Below are positions 1-9,202 of a stretch of DNA of 64,000 bases, piece after piece (position 1 is the first letter of the stretch; every line of letters begins with the position of its first letter). The stretch is from CAHJXF01 sp038254545 (lineage in GTDB: Bacteria; Pseudomonadota; Gammaproteobacteria; Burkholderiales; Burkholderiaceae_D), in contig JBBSGB010000012.1 of NCBI GenBank assembly GCA_038254545.1, positions 34,709 through 98,708 on the forward strand, given 5' to 3'. The notes under the pieces are model-generated. The model was given only the letters and a program-made list of their open reading frames with translations, was not told the origin of the DNA and did no database searches. The translations under genes were made by a program, and so were the position numbers.

Positions 1-95
1 TCGGCGGTGACGCCACGCCCTGCAATGGTTGCGTTGTAGATCGCGACGATTCCAGGCAGGTCGGCGTCGACCGCATCGCGGAGCTCAAGGGGCAT
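1..95 (-). CDS. GNAT family N-acetyltransferase, N-terminal part (runs off left edge)
   Basis: Only the first 31 codons are inside the window. The translation begins MPLELRDAVDADLPGIVAIY and continues NATIAGRGVTA, the typical opening of phosphinothricin-acetyltransferase-like GNAT proteins (beta1, then the ADLPGI..IYN helix). Such enzymes move an acetyl group from acetyl-CoA to a small amine; the substrate cannot be told from this fragment. The ATG at 95 was chosen because it lies just before the conserved start of the domain. It follows pilZ on the same strand and may be the last gene of that run. Confidence 0.7.
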   Translation of the reverse strand, partial: MPLELRDAVDADLPGIVAIYNATIAGRGVTA

Positions 96-145
96 CAAGG
101 CGGGACATCAATGCGAGGACTCTGCGCAGACAGCGACGAGCGGCA

Positions 146-517
146 TCAAAGCGTATGCGTGGCCCTCGACGACTTCAGCGCCGCACCGAGGGTTTCCTCG
201 ATGCGATGTCGCGCGGCGCGGCCGCCGTCATCGTCGGAGAAATGCACGCCGATTCCCTGCGCCTTGTTGTTGTGTGCGCCCTGCGGCGTGATCCACGCGA
301 CCTTGCCGGCAACCGGAAGCTTGGCCGGGTCGTCCATCAACGAGAGCAGCAGATAGACATCGTCACCGACCTTGTAGGGCCGTCCGGTCGGCACGAAGAT
401 GCCGCCGTGTTTCAGGTAGGGCATGTAGGCCGCGTAGAGAGCGGCCTTTTCCTTGATGTTGAGCGACAGCACGCTCGGCCGGGTCACCGGTGCTGGCGTC
501 TTGGTATCGTCTGTCAT
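146..517 (-). CDS. pilZ: PilZ domain protein (type IV pilus assembly PilZ type)
   Basis: A small cytoplasmic protein of 123 residues when started at the ATG at 517 (MTDDTK). Its body matches the PilZ subfamily found beside holB in proteobacteria: RPSVLSLNIKEKAALYAAYM, then a beta-barrel with FVPTGRPYKVGDDVYLLLSL, AGKVAWITP and GIGVHF. These orphan PilZ proteins take part in type IV pilus biogenesis and often lack the Arg-rich c-di-GMP-binding N-terminus; no RxxxR motif is visible here, so c-di-GMP binding is doubtful. An upstream in-frame ATG at 541 would add eight residues. The holB-pilZ order is the usual one. Confidence 0.85.
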   Translation of the reverse strand: MTDDTKTPAPVTRPSVLSLNIKEKAALYAAYMPYLKHGGIFVPTGRPYKVGDDVYLLLSLMDDPAKLPVAGKVAWITPQGAHNNKAQGIGVHFSDDDGGRAARHRIEETLGAALKSSRATHTL

Positions 518-569
518 GCGGTCACTTATCGCGGTGCGCATCCATGGGTCGGATCAGATTCGAGTCGTT

Positions 570-1640
570 TCACGCGGTAGCCGCCATTGCGTCGGCATAA
601 GCAAGCAAAAGGCTTTCGAGCATCAGCCTGGCATTGAGCGGGTGATCGACCGTGCGCCGAGCCGCCGCGAGCCGCTGATCCATCGCCAACAAGGCCTCGA
701 TATGCGTTCTCGCAAGCAGTGCCGCAATGACGCTCGAGTGCGCCGGATGATAGCGTATCCGCGCTGTCATTTTCATCGCAATGCAGTCGGCCAGCCACTG
801 TTGCATCCACCTCACCGTCAATGTGGGCGCGACCTTGGCGAAGGCCTCCGCGGTCGCCAGAGCTTCCGCGCCGCCAGGACGTGCGAGGAAGTCGATGAAC
901 TCGCAATGAAGCCGTAGCGTGTCCTCGTCCTTCGACGCGCGCACGGCCGCGAAGGGTGCGCCGCCGGAGGCCGCCAACAGCGCGTCCGCTTCGGCCACCC
1001 CTTGCGCCTTCAACCAAGCCAGCGCGACATCGCGTGACGGCGTGGGTACGAAGATTTTCTGGCAGCGCGACAGGATGGTCGGCTTGATGCGCCCGATATG
1101 GTCCGCAACCAGGATGAAGACGGTCGCCGGCGGCGGCTCTTCGAGCATCTTCAGGAATGCGTTGGCAGAGTCCTCGTTGACGGCTTCGAGAGGTTCGAGC
1201 AATACCACCCGATGGCGCCCGCGATGCGTGGCAACCGAAAGAAATTCGTTGAGTGCGCGGATCTGATCGATCCTGATTTGTTTGCTCGGGGCGCCCCGTT
1301 TTTGCGCCGCCCTATCCGCGCCGGCGTCTTTCCCCGAGTCGCCATCGTCATCGGTTTCTCCTTCCGTGTCGATTCCCGCTTCTGCCGCGAGTGAATCGCT
1401 GGTGACGAATCGAAAGTCCGGATGATTGCCCTGATCGAACCACAGGCAGGCCGGACAGGCATCGCATCCCCCTGCGCTCCTGGTCGAAGGATCGGCTTCG
1501 CACAGCAGCGTGCGCGCGAATGCGCGGCCCAGTGTGCGCTTGCCGATCCCGGTCTGACCGTGCAGGAGCATGGCATGGTGAACCTGCACAGACGAGGTCG
1601 CCATACGATCCAACAACGGGGTTAGCCACGGAGGAAGCAT
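570..1640 (-). CDS. holB: DNA polymerase III subunit delta'
   Basis: This is the clamp-loader subunit that, with delta and tau/gamma, opens the beta sliding clamp onto primed DNA. Visible features are a Walker-A-like loop GQTGIGKRT near residue 30, a Cys cluster (CDACPAC) of the zinc-binding module near residues 60-70, LEEPP, and LSRCQ with the SRC sensor motif. Length is 356 residues, normal for betaproteobacteria. Residues ~95-120 form a low-complexity acidic insert (TEGETDDDGDSGKDAGADRA) in the loop before KQIRIDQIR. The ATG at 1640 is preferred over a TTG two codons upstream. It lies between tmk and pilZ on one strand. Confidence 0.93.
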   Translation of the reverse strand: MLPPWLTPLLDRMATSSVQVHHAMLLHGQTGIGKRTLGRAFARTLLCEADPSTRSAGGCDACPACLWFDQGNHPDFRFVTSDSLAAEAGIDTEGETDDDGDSGKDAGADRAAQKRGAPSKQIRIDQIRALNEFLSVATHRGRHRVVLLEPLEAVNEDSANAFLKMLEEPPPATVFILVADHIGRIKPTILSRCQKIFVPTPSRDVALAWLKAQGVAEADALLAASGGAPFAAVRASKDEDTLRLHCEFIDFLARPGGAEALATAEAFAKVAPTLTVRWMQQWLADCIAMKMTARIRYHPAHSSVIAALLARTHIEALLAMDQRLAAARRTVDHPLNARLMLESLLLAYADAMAATA

Positions 1641-1727
1641 TGTCAACTCGTTCTGCCAGAAAGACTTGAGGCGTGATGTTCGTTCGATACCTCAAGCGCT
1701 CCGCAGGAAATGTTAAATAATTTCATA

Positions 1728-2366
1728 TCAGACATTTGAACAAAGACTTGTGATCACATGTTCAAGCTGAACTCGAATCTCCGAAATACCTTGCGCCCCA
1801 TCGATAACGCAATATCGATCGGGCTCGTCGGTCGCAAGCCTGAGATATTCGCCTCGCACCCGTTTCGAGAAATCAAGGGCCTCGCGCTCGAAACGATCGG
1901 GCTCGCGCGATCCTTGCATGCGCTGCTGCGCGGTTTCGGCGTCGAGATCGAAAAGCAGGGTGAGCCCGGGTTCGAGATCGGGATGCACCCAATTACGGAG
2001 CACATCGATCTTTGCCGGAGGCAATCCCCTGCCCTCTCCCTGGTACGCGTAAGTGGCGTCGGTGAATCGATCGCACACCACCCAGCCGCCTCCCGCAAGC
2101 GTCGGCGCGATCACCTCGGCGATGTGCTGACGACGCGACGCGAACATCAACAGCGCCTCGGTCTCGAGATCCATCGGCACATGCAGCAGCAAGTCGCGCA
2201 GCGACTCGCCGAGCGCGGTGCCGCCGGGCTCGCGTGTCAGGACGACCTCGTCTTGACTCCGTGCGCGCAAGGCCTCGGCAAACCATTCGACGTGCGTGCT
2301 CTTGCCCGCACCATCGACGCCTTCGAAGGTGATGAAGCGCCGGTGGCGCCGAACGTCTGACGGCAT
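1728..2366 (-). CDS. tmk: Thymidylate kinase (dTMP kinase)
   Basis: Phosphorylates dTMP to dTDP with ATP in the cytoplasm. Conserved parts are all present: P-loop FEGVDGAGKST near residues 14-24, LTREPGGT, the DRFTDATYAYQGEGRG segment with the DR(F/Y) motif, and the C-terminal YCVIDGAQ. The protein is 212 residues from the ATG at 2366 (MPSDVRRHRRF); the open frame extends upstream into mltG but that part is not conserved. It lies 22 bases after the mltG stop and upstream of holB, so the three are probably cotranscribed. Confidence 0.95.
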   Translation of the reverse strand: MPSDVRRHRRFITFEGVDGAGKSTHVEWFAEALRARSQDEVVLTREPGGTALGESLRDLLLHVPMDLETEALLMFASRRQHIAEVIAPTLAGGGWVVCDRFTDATYAYQGEGRGLPPAKIDVLRNWVHPDLEPGLTLLFDLDAETAQQRMQGSREPDRFEREALDFSKRVRGEYLRLATDEPDRYCVIDGAQGISEIRVQLEHVITSLCSNV

Positions 2367-2388
2367 GCGAGGGATCTTCCCGTGGGCC

Positions 2389-3435
2389 CTAGGGCGCGCG
2401 CGCTGGCGACGGCGAAGGCCGTGGTGCAACTCCGCGCTGATAACGATCGACGGCGCGATTGTGGTCCGAAAGTTTCCCCGAGAACTCGCTCGTGCCATCG
2501 CCGCGCGCGACGAAGTACAACGCATCGCTGTTCGGTGGATTGAGCACGGCGGTCAGTGCCGCGGCGCCCACCAGCGCGATCGGCGTGGGCGGCAACCCGG
2601 GTCTGGTGTAGCTGTTGTACGCTGTGTCGGTCAGCAGATCGGCACGGCGCAGGTTGCCGTCGAAGCGTGCGCCCAGCCCGTAGATCACGGTGGGATCGGT
2701 CTGCAGCAACATGCCGCGCCTGAGGCGGTTGATGAAGACCGCGGCAACCTGCGGCCTGTCCTCAGCGCGGCCCGTTTCCTTTTCGACGATCGATGCCAGG
2801 ATCAATGCCTCGTACGGCGTGGTGAACGGCAGGTCGGGCGCGCGCGCCGCCCATGCGTCGGCAAGACGCTTCTGCTGCGCGCGGTAGGCGCGCCGGTATA
2901 GGTCGAGGTCGGTGGTGCCGCGCGTGAAGGTGTAGGTATCAGGAAAGAACAGGCCCTCGGACGAGACCTGCTGCGCACCGATCGCAGCGAGCAGCTCGGC
3001 ATCGCTCATCGCACGCGCGGTCTGCTTGATGTCCGTGCGGCTGGCGATCAACGCGCGCATTTGCGCGACGGTCCAGCCCTCCGGAACCACCAGTTGGATG
3101 TGCACGACATCACCGCTTTCCATCCTGTCGAGCAGCCGCTCCGGCGTGATCGATGGCGCGATCGCATAGGTTCCGGCCTGCAGGCGCGTCGCGCGGCTCT
3201 CGATACGCGCAAGCAATGTGAGCATCAAGGAACTGACGGGAACACCACCTGTTTGCAACTGGGCCCCGATCGAACGCACCGACGAGCCTGGCGCGATCGT
3301 CACTTCGATACTCGCCGCGTTCGATTCCGCGGCGATCGATCGATGCGCCCACCAGTGAAGTCCATAGCCCGCGGCGGCGGCGAGCAGCAATGCGAGAAGC
3401 AATACGATCAGTAGCGAGCGAACAATGAATTTCAA
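2389..3435 (-). CDS. mltG: Endolytic murein transglycosylase MltG (YceG family)
   Basis: An inner-membrane lytic transglycosylase that cuts nascent glycan strands and ends their elongation. Residues 4-25 form one hydrophobic transmembrane helix. The YceG domain shows VPEGWTV, FFPDTYTF, the catalytic-glutamate motif ASIVEKETG (Glu near residue 218), LQTDPTVIYG and YNSYTRPGLPPTPI. No ATG gives a sensible N-terminus. The TTG at 3435 starts the protein just before the membrane helix, whereas an ATG at 3531 would add a basic, non-conserved extension that overlaps the divergent ygfZ start. The start is therefore uncertain. The last residues are Pro/Ser/Arg rich. Confidence 0.9.
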   Translation of the reverse strand: MKFIVRSLLIVLLLALLLAAAAGYGLHWWAHRSIAAESNAASIEVTIAPGSSVRSIGAQLQTGGVPVSSLMLTLLARIESRATRLQAGTYAIAPSITPERLLDRMESGDVVHIQLVVPEGWTVAQMRALIASRTDIKQTARAMSDAELLAAIGAQQVSSEGLFFPDTYTFTRGTTDLDLYRRAYRAQQKRLADAWAARAPDLPFTTPYEALILASIVEKETGRAEDRPQVAAVFINRLRRGMLLQTDPTVIYGLGARFDGNLRRADLLTDTAYNSYTRPGLPPTPIALVGAAALTAVLNPPNSDALYFVARGDGTSEFSGKLSDHNRAVDRYQRGVAPRPSPSPARAP

Positions 3436-3529
3436 CGGCGGCGGTCGAGTTCGTATCCAGACATAATGATAACCGCCGCCTCGATCTGCCCTCGTGCAGG
3501 GGCGATGCGTACAGGCCTCCAGGACTTTC

Positions 3530-4546
3530 ATGAACGATCCCATCCCCTCCTCTGCGCTCGGTCACGCGCTCGACTCGTCATCGCAACCGATGCTCGAGCA
3601 CCTCGCGCAGTTGGCGGTTCGCGGCGCCGATGCACGCAGCTTTCTGGATACGCAGTTGACGCGCAACGTGCCCGTCATCGCCGAAGGGCGATCGCTGTCG
3701 CGCGCATCGATCGCGGGCTATTGCTCGCCCAAAGGCCGGCTGCTCGCGACTTTCGTCGTCTGGGCTGAATCGTTGGCCGATGCTTCATCGAGTCCCGAGA
3801 CCATCTACATGCTGACCTCGCGCGACATCGCCGAGATGGTCGCGAAGCGCTTGCGCATGTACGTGCTGCGCGCGAAGGCGACCATCGAAGACGTGACAGC
3901 GACGCATGCGATCGAAGGCTTTCATGGACTGCCGACGCTGCCCGACGACGCCAACGCGTTCAACATATGGGCGGCTCGAGGCGATGGCGACGCGACGTGG
4001 ATTCGCCATCCCGATGCCGATGGTCGCAAGCGCTTCATGCGCGTCGGCCCTCGCCGGAGCACCGCGCCCGACATGCCCATCGATGCAGGAGCATGGCGCT
4101 GGTCCGAGATACGCGCCGGGATTCCGCGCATCACCGCGACGGCGCAGGATCGCTTCGTTCCGCAGATGGTCAACCTCGAAGCGCTCGACGGCGTGGACTT
4201 CAAGAAGGGATGTTTCCCCGGGCAGGAAGTGGTCGCGCGCAGCCAGTATCTGGGCAAGTTGAAGCGCCGCATGACGCCCGCGTCGATGGCATCGCCTGAA
4301 CACGACGACGCGATCCCGCAGCCGGGCAGCGATGTCTGGTCCGCCGACGACAACGGACCGGTGGGCCTGGTGGTCAACACCGAGCGCGGACCCGATGGGC
4401 GGCTCTGGCTGCTCGTCGAAATCCCGCTCACGCTCTTCGACTCGAACGCGTTGCGAATCGGCCAGAGAGATGGTCCTGCATTGACAATCGACAGCCTGCC
4501 GTACCCATTGCCCGATAACGAAGTGTTCGTGCGGCCCAGGCTCTAA
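3530..4546 (+). CDS. ygfZ: tRNA-modifying protein YgfZ (folate-binding, GcvT-like)
   Basis: A folate-binding protein related to the T-protein of glycine cleavage that supports repair or assembly of some Fe-S enzymes such as MiaB. The signature Cys motif KKGCFPGQEVVAR lies near residues 223-236, and the N-terminus has the GADARSFLDTQLT block typical of this family. Length is 338 residues. The ATG at 3530 follows an AGGA sequence at good spacing; an earlier in-frame ATG at 3494 lies inside the mltG N-terminal region. It is transcribed divergently from mltG and heads a plus-strand run of four genes. Confidence 0.92.
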   Translation: MNDPIPSSALGHALDSSSQPMLEHLAQLAVRGADARSFLDTQLTRNVPVIAEGRSLSRASIAGYCSPKGRLLATFVVWAESLADASSSPETIYMLTSRDIAEMVAKRLRMYVLRAKATIEDVTATHAIEGFHGLPTLPDDANAFNIWAARGDGDATWIRHPDADGRKRFMRVGPRRSTAPDMPIDAGAWRWSEIRAGIPRITATAQDRFVPQMVNLEALDGVDFKKGCFPGQEVVARSQYLGKLKRRMTPASMASPEHDDAIPQPGSDVWSADDNGPVGLVVNTERGPDGRLWLLVEIPLTLFDSNALRIGQRDGPALTIDSLPYPLPDNEVFVRPRL

Positions 4547-4571
4547 GCCGCGATCCGGGGCGCGAGCAGCG

Positions 4572-4850
4572 ATGCATCTTTACGTGTATTACGAAGTGCC
4601 GCACGCCGAGGCCACCCGCGCCCTCGCGGCGATTCGATCGGTGCAGAAGCGCCTCGCCGACGAGCATGTGGTGCAAGGTCGCCTGCTTCGTCGCGTCGAC
4701 CGGCGCAAACCCCATGAAACGTGGATGGAAATCTACGAGAACATCGACGATACGTTCGAAGCGCATCTGACCCAGGCGTTCGACGAGAGCGATGCGCGAG
4801 ACCTGATCACGGGACTGCGCCACGTCGAACGCTTCACCGATTTCGACTGA
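4572..4850 (+). CDS. DUF4936 family protein
   Basis: A 92-residue cytoplasmic protein beginning MHLYVYYEVPHAEA. The pattern of YVYY, a central KRLADEH..QGRLLRR stretch and the ETWMEIYENI segment matches the small DUF4936 family of betaproteobacteria, which has no known function. It lies between ygfZ and the NRDE gene with short gaps (26 bases before, one base after), so it is probably in their operon. No signal peptide or metal motif is visible. Confidence 0.8.
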   Translation: MHLYVYYEVPHAEATRALAAIRSVQKRLADEHVVQGRLLRRVDRRKPHETWMEIYENIDDTFEAHLTQAFDESDARDLITGLRHVERFTDFD

Positions 4851-4851
4851 C

Positions 4852-5670
4852 GTGTGCCTGATCGTTTTCGCGTGGCAGGCGCATGCCGAATACCCGCTGA
4901 TCGTCGCCGCGAACCGCGACGAGTTCTACGCGCGACCCACGGCATCGGCCGACTGGTGGGATGACGGGGAACGCCTGGCCGGCCGCGACCTGCGCGCGGG
5001 CGGCACCTGGATGGGCGTGTCCAAAGGCGGCCGCTTCGCCGCGTTGACCAACTATCGCGACCCTTCGTCACAGCGCACCGACGCGCCATCGCGCGGTGCA
5101 CTGGTCAGCGACGTGCTCGGCCATCGAGGCTCGATGCGCGATGCGCTCGACGGCGTGAGCCGCGCCGCGCCGCGCTACAACGGCTTCAACCTGCTGGCCG
5201 CGCAGTGGCATCGCGATGCGTCGCGCGCAGCGATGTGGATATTGTCGAGCCGCGGCAACGCGCGTCCGCAGGCGATAGCCCCCGGTATCCACGCGCTTTC
5301 GAACGCATCGCTCGACACACCATGGCCCAAGGTCGATCGCGCATCGCGTGCGATGCAGGAGGCGATGCATGATGGTGTGAACGCGGGCGTAAACGCAGCG
5401 ACGGATCGCGACGACCTGTGCCCGAAGCTCTTCGCGTTGCTCGGCAACCAGGAGATCGCGTGCGACGACAGCTTGCCGCAGACCGGCGTCGCTCTCGAGG
5501 TCGAACGCGCACTCTCGGCCGCATTCATACGCATGCCCACTTACGGCACGCGCAGTTCGACCTTGTTCGTGGTCGATCGCACGGGCGACGCACTCTTCAT
5601 CGAACGCCGCTGCGAACCCGATGTGGCTATCGAAGAGTACCGCTTCGAATTCCATATCGCTGCCGCATGA
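4852..5670 (+). CDS. NRDE family protein (TANGO2-like)
   Basis: The protein of 272 residues starts CLIVFAW and carries ANRDEFYARPT at about residues 19-29, the NRDE signature of the family, followed by GGTWMGVSKGGRFAALTNYR. This is a predicted Ntn-hydrolase-like fold with Cys2 as the possible nucleophile after Met removal. The family is related to eukaryotic TANGO2, and its bacterial role is unknown. The start is a GTG one base after the previous stop, chosen because it places Cys at position 2 as in the family. Its stop overlaps the MFS start (ATGA). Confidence 0.88.
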   Translation: MCLIVFAWQAHAEYPLIVAANRDEFYARPTASADWWDDGERLAGRDLRAGGTWMGVSKGGRFAALTNYRDPSSQRTDAPSRGALVSDVLGHRGSMRDALDGVSRAAPRYNGFNLLAAQWHRDASRAAMWILSSRGNARPQAIAPGIHALSNASLDTPWPKVDRASRAMQEAMHDGVNAGVNAATDRDDLCPKLFALLGNQEIACDDSLPQTGVALEVERALSAAFIRMPTYGTRSSTLFVVDRTGDALFIERRCEPDVAIEEYRFEFHIAAA

Positions 5671-6947
5671 GCGCGCGCGAGCTGCATGCGCCTCAATCGA
5701 GCACGCGCCTGATCGCCTGCGTGATCGCCGCCGAACTCTGCTCGATGGCCGGCTTCTCGACTTTCGCGGCAACGCTCACCGACTTCAGCGCGCTGTGGGG
5801 ACTCGACTCCGCGGCGGCGGGCTGGATCAGCGGCGCCTACAACGTCGGATATGTGCTCGCGGTGCCGGTGCTGGTCGGACTGACCGATCGCATCGACGCG
5901 CGACGCATCTACATGGCGGCATCGATCATCGGCCTGGGCGCGGGTGCGGGCTTCGCGCTCTTCGCATCGGGCTTCTGGTCCGCACTGCTGTTTCGCGCGA
6001 TGGCCGGCATCGCGCTTGCGGGCACCTACATGCCCGGCCTGCAATTGTTGAACGAACGCCTCCCGGCGCGCCTGCGGTTGCGCGTCGTCCCGTACTACAC
6101 CGCGACGTTCGGCATCGGCGTGAGCCTCTCGTTCCTGCTGTCGGGTTCACTGGTCGCGGCGTTCGGCTGGCGCATCGCCTTCGCAGCCGGCGCGTTCGGA
6201 TCGGTCCTTGCGATCGGCCTCGTCGGATTCGGCACTGCGGGTATGGGATCGATGGGTGTCGCGCCGCCTGCGTCAGCACCTCCGGCTCCGACCCGGCATC
6301 CGCTCGATCTGCGACCGCCGTTTCGCAATCGCGATGCACTGGTCTATATCGCGGGCTACTTCGGACACTGCTGGGAGCTGTTCGCGTTTCGCGCATGGCT
6401 CGCCGCGTTTCTCGTCTACCTCATCGGTCGCGACCTGGGTGGTTCGGCGACATCGGTCGCCAATCACTGGGCGACGTGGATCGTGTTGATCGGCGTGCCG
6501 GCGAGCATCGTGGGCGCCGAGGTCGCGTCGCGGGGAGCGCGGTTGCGTCTCGTGCGCGTCGTCGCATTGGCCAGCGTGGTCGCGGGCGTTGCGTGCGGGC
6601 TCGCAAGCGCGCAGCCTTTCGCGTTCGCGCTGGTGCTGCTGTTCGCCTACAACTTCCTGATCGCCGCCGATTCGGGCGCGCTGACCACCGGCGCCGTCGC
6701 CGAGTCGCGCGAAGGCGAGCGCGGCGCGACGCTCGCGGTCCATACCATTCTCGGATTCATCGGTGGCGCGCTCGGACCGCTCGCGGTCGGCTTTGCACTC
6801 GATCGCATGGGCGGCATCACGAATGCGCGCGCTTGGACATGGGCGTTCGCCGTGATGGCGGCGGGATCCATGATGGCCGCGCTCGCGAGCCTGCTGTTCG
6901 CGCCACGCAACCATGCAGCGCGCGCGGAGACCAGACCCCGCGGCTAG
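5667..6947 (+). CDS. MFS transporter
   Basis: A 426-residue major facilitator superfamily protein with about twelve hydrophobic segments. The first helix begins at LIACVIAAELCSMAGFSTFA, and the cytoplasmic loop DRIDARRIY after helix 2 corresponds to the MFS A-motif region. Substrate cannot be inferred. The ATG at 5667 overlaps the stop of the NRDE gene by four bases, which implies translational coupling. The longer frame upstream is only an alternative frame of the NRDE gene. It converges on the S9 peptidase gene; the two TAG stops share a CTAG palindrome at 6944-6947. Confidence 0.9.
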   Translation: MSARELHAPQSSTRLIACVIAAELCSMAGFSTFAATLTDFSALWGLDSAAAGWISGAYNVGYVLAVPVLVGLTDRIDARRIYMAASIIGLGAGAGFALFASGFWSALLFRAMAGIALAGTYMPGLQLLNERLPARLRLRVVPYYTATFGIGVSLSFLLSGSLVAAFGWRIAFAAGAFGSVLAIGLVGFGTAGMGSMGVAPPASAPPAPTRHPLDLRPPFRNRDALVYIAGYFGHCWELFAFRAWLAAFLVYLIGRDLGGSATSVANHWATWIVLIGVPASIVGAEVASRGARLRLVRVVALASVVAGVACGLASAQPFAFALVLLFAYNFLIAADSGALTTGAVAESREGERGATLAVHTILGFIGGALGPLAVGFALDRMGGITNARAWTWAFAVMAAGSMMAALASLLFAPRNHAARAETRPRG

Positions 6948-8958
6948 CGCAACTCCCTCGCCATGAACGTGTACTCGAGCGCGTTCATGCGCGCCTGTTG
7001 GGTGTTGTTCGCCGCACCGGCGTGGCCGCCCTCGGTGTTCTCGTAATACAGAAGATCGTGCTTCTGATCGTTCATCTTCGCGGCCATCTTTCTGGCGTGT
7101 CCGGGATGCACGCGATCGTCGCGCGTCGGCACCTGGCAAACCACCGCTTTGAAGAGCTCGGGCCTATGCAACGCGACCGCACCGACCAGGAGGCCGCCGT
7201 TGCTGCCGCCCATGATGCCCAGATGCGCGGGCGACGTGACCTTGCGTGCGATCAGGTCTTCGGCGACGGCGATAAAGTCGTCGTAGCTGTTCTGCTTCCT
7301 GACCTTGATCGCCGCGTCGTGCCAGTCGGGTCCGAACTCGCCGCCGCCGCGTATGCCGGCCACTACGAACACGCCCCCGCGTTCCAGCCATGCAGCGCCG
7401 TTGCCCGCGCTGTAGGCGCGAGGAAGCATGGGGATCTCGAAGCCGCCATATCCGTAGAGGATGGTCGGCGCGCGGCCGTTCTGCCGATAGCCTTTGGGCG
7501 TGACTTCGATGTAGGGAATGCGCGTGCCATCGGCCGAGCGCACCTCGTGCTGCGCGACGTTCAGGCCGCTCGCATTGAAGAATGCCGGCAGGTGCTTCAA
7601 CGCCTCGCGCTGATCGGAGCCCGCGCGAGCAAGGGCGAGCGCGGTCGGTTGCAGCGCATTGCTCAGATAGACGAAGTAATCGTTACTCTCGTCGTCGCCC
7701 ACCGGCTGCATCGCGATCGTGCCGTCGCGCGGCAGATCGACAGCGCGGCGGGTCCATTGGCCGTCCTTCAACGACCACTCGAAGACATGGTTCTGCACCT
7801 CCGACATTTCGTTGACGAGCAGCGTGTTCAACGTGCCGGCGCTCTGGCCCAGCGATTTTCGCGGCCCCGGCTCGTAGAGCCTCTTGAAGTCGCGCGCGCC
7901 CGCCATGAAGCGATCGAAGTCGATCGCCAGCAACGCGCCCGCCGGATAGTCGCCGGTCGCCGCATTGACATTCGCATTCGCTTGCGCAACGGCGCCGGCA
8001 TCCGCGTTCCTTGTGCGCTTCCACGCGCCGCGTAGCGTTACCAACAACTGGTCGCGCCAGAGACCGGCTTCCGCGTCCGCGGGCAGGTCGAGCTTGACGA
8101 GCTTGCCCTCCTCAGCGCGATGGAAAGTCTCGTTGGTGAAGAAGGTCACGCCGCGACGAACCAGCGTGCGATAGACGACGCGGTCGCCGATGTGCAGGTG
8201 GTGCTGCGTGGCATCGACACTGATGTCCGGCTTCTGTCCCGCGAACACTTCTTCGGCCGATGCGAGCGCAGTGCCGCGCGTCCAGCGCTTGACGATGCGC
8301 GGATAACCCGAGTCGGTCAACGTGCCCGGACCGAAGTCGGTTCGCACATACACTGATCGGCATCGATCCACGACAGGCTGCCCTTGGCTTCGGGCAGATA
8401 GAAGCCGCCGGCCTCGGGCGCGATGAAGGCCATCTTCTCGAGGTCGAACTCGCGCGCCACGGTCGCATCGCCGCCGCCGCGCGACAGATAGACGATGCAG
8501 CGCTTGTAGTCGGGATAGCGACAGCTCCAGCCCTTCCACACCCAGTTCTCCTTCTCGGACGCCGACAGCCCATCGACATCGACCACCGTCTCCCAGGCGG
8601 GATCGGGCTTGCGATATTCATCCAGCGTGGTTCGCCGCAAGATGCCGCGCACGTGAGCCGCATCGCGCCAGAAGTTGTAGTACCAGTCGCCTACCTTTCC
8701 CAATGCGGGAATGCGTTCCTTGGAGTCGTAGATCCCGAGCAGGCGATCGTAGAGCGGCGCGTAGCCTGGGTCCGCTTGCAACTCCTTCGACGAGATGGCG
8801 TTCTGTGCCTTGACCCAATCCATCGATGCGGCTCCGTCGACGTCTTCGAGAAATCGATAAGGATCGTCAGGGGGTTCTGCGGCAAGTGAGATCGAAGTCA
8901 TGCTCGATGCAAGAAGACAAAGAAGGATGCGAGCCGTGCGGCGCGGTGCAAAGCGCAT
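6944..8958 (-). pseudogene. S9 prolyl oligopeptidase family peptidase, disrupted by a one-base frameshift
   Basis: The N-terminal part starts MRFAPRRTARILLCLLAS (signal peptide ending near SLAAEPP) and reads to SLSWIDAD near 8356. There the frame is lost, and the remainder continues in the next frame as VYVRTDFGPGTLTDSGYPR through the catalytic domain. Adding one base at 8354-8355 (for example GATCAG to GATTCAG, giving D-S-V) restores about 671 codons, the usual length for exported S9 peptidases. Catalytic elements are intact: GGSNGGLLVG with the nucleophilic Ser, DDRVHPGHA with Asp, and EGGHAG with His. The family cleaves proline-containing peptides. It is either a recent pseudogene or a sequence error; everything else looks undamaged. 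Confidence 0.8.
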
Positions 8959-9112
8959 GAGGATTTCCGGTTCGATGATGTAGACGGCGGCCATTCAAAG
9001 CGGCGCGAGTCTAGCATCGGCGCCGCGTGCGAATGTGCGAATGGCCCGACGCTCGATTAGCAGCTTTGATCGTGCCGTGCATCGCTCGCGCCGGCGACGG
9101 CAGCGATGCCCA

Positions 9113-9151
9113 TAAGAAAACCGGCCGCGACAAGGATGCCGGGCCGGTTCT
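9113..9151 (-). terminator. Rho-independent terminator of the lipoprotein gene
   Basis: On the minus strand the arms AACCGGCC (9149-9142) and GGCCGGTT (9126-9119) pair perfectly over 8 bp around a 15-base loop and run into TTTTCTT. It lies about 50 bases downstream of the lipoprotein stop, where a terminator is expected. It also marks the boundary with the S9 peptidase gene. Confidence 0.7.
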
Positions 9152-9202
9152 CATATTGACGCGCCGACGCGCGTCCTTGGGTGAACTCTTCGCGTCAATT
9201 CT

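Noticed and set aside
5621..8035. 800-codon plus-strand frame spanning the MFS gene and the S9 peptidase gene.
   Set aside because: It is an Arg-rich shadow frame crossing two well-supported genes on opposite strands.
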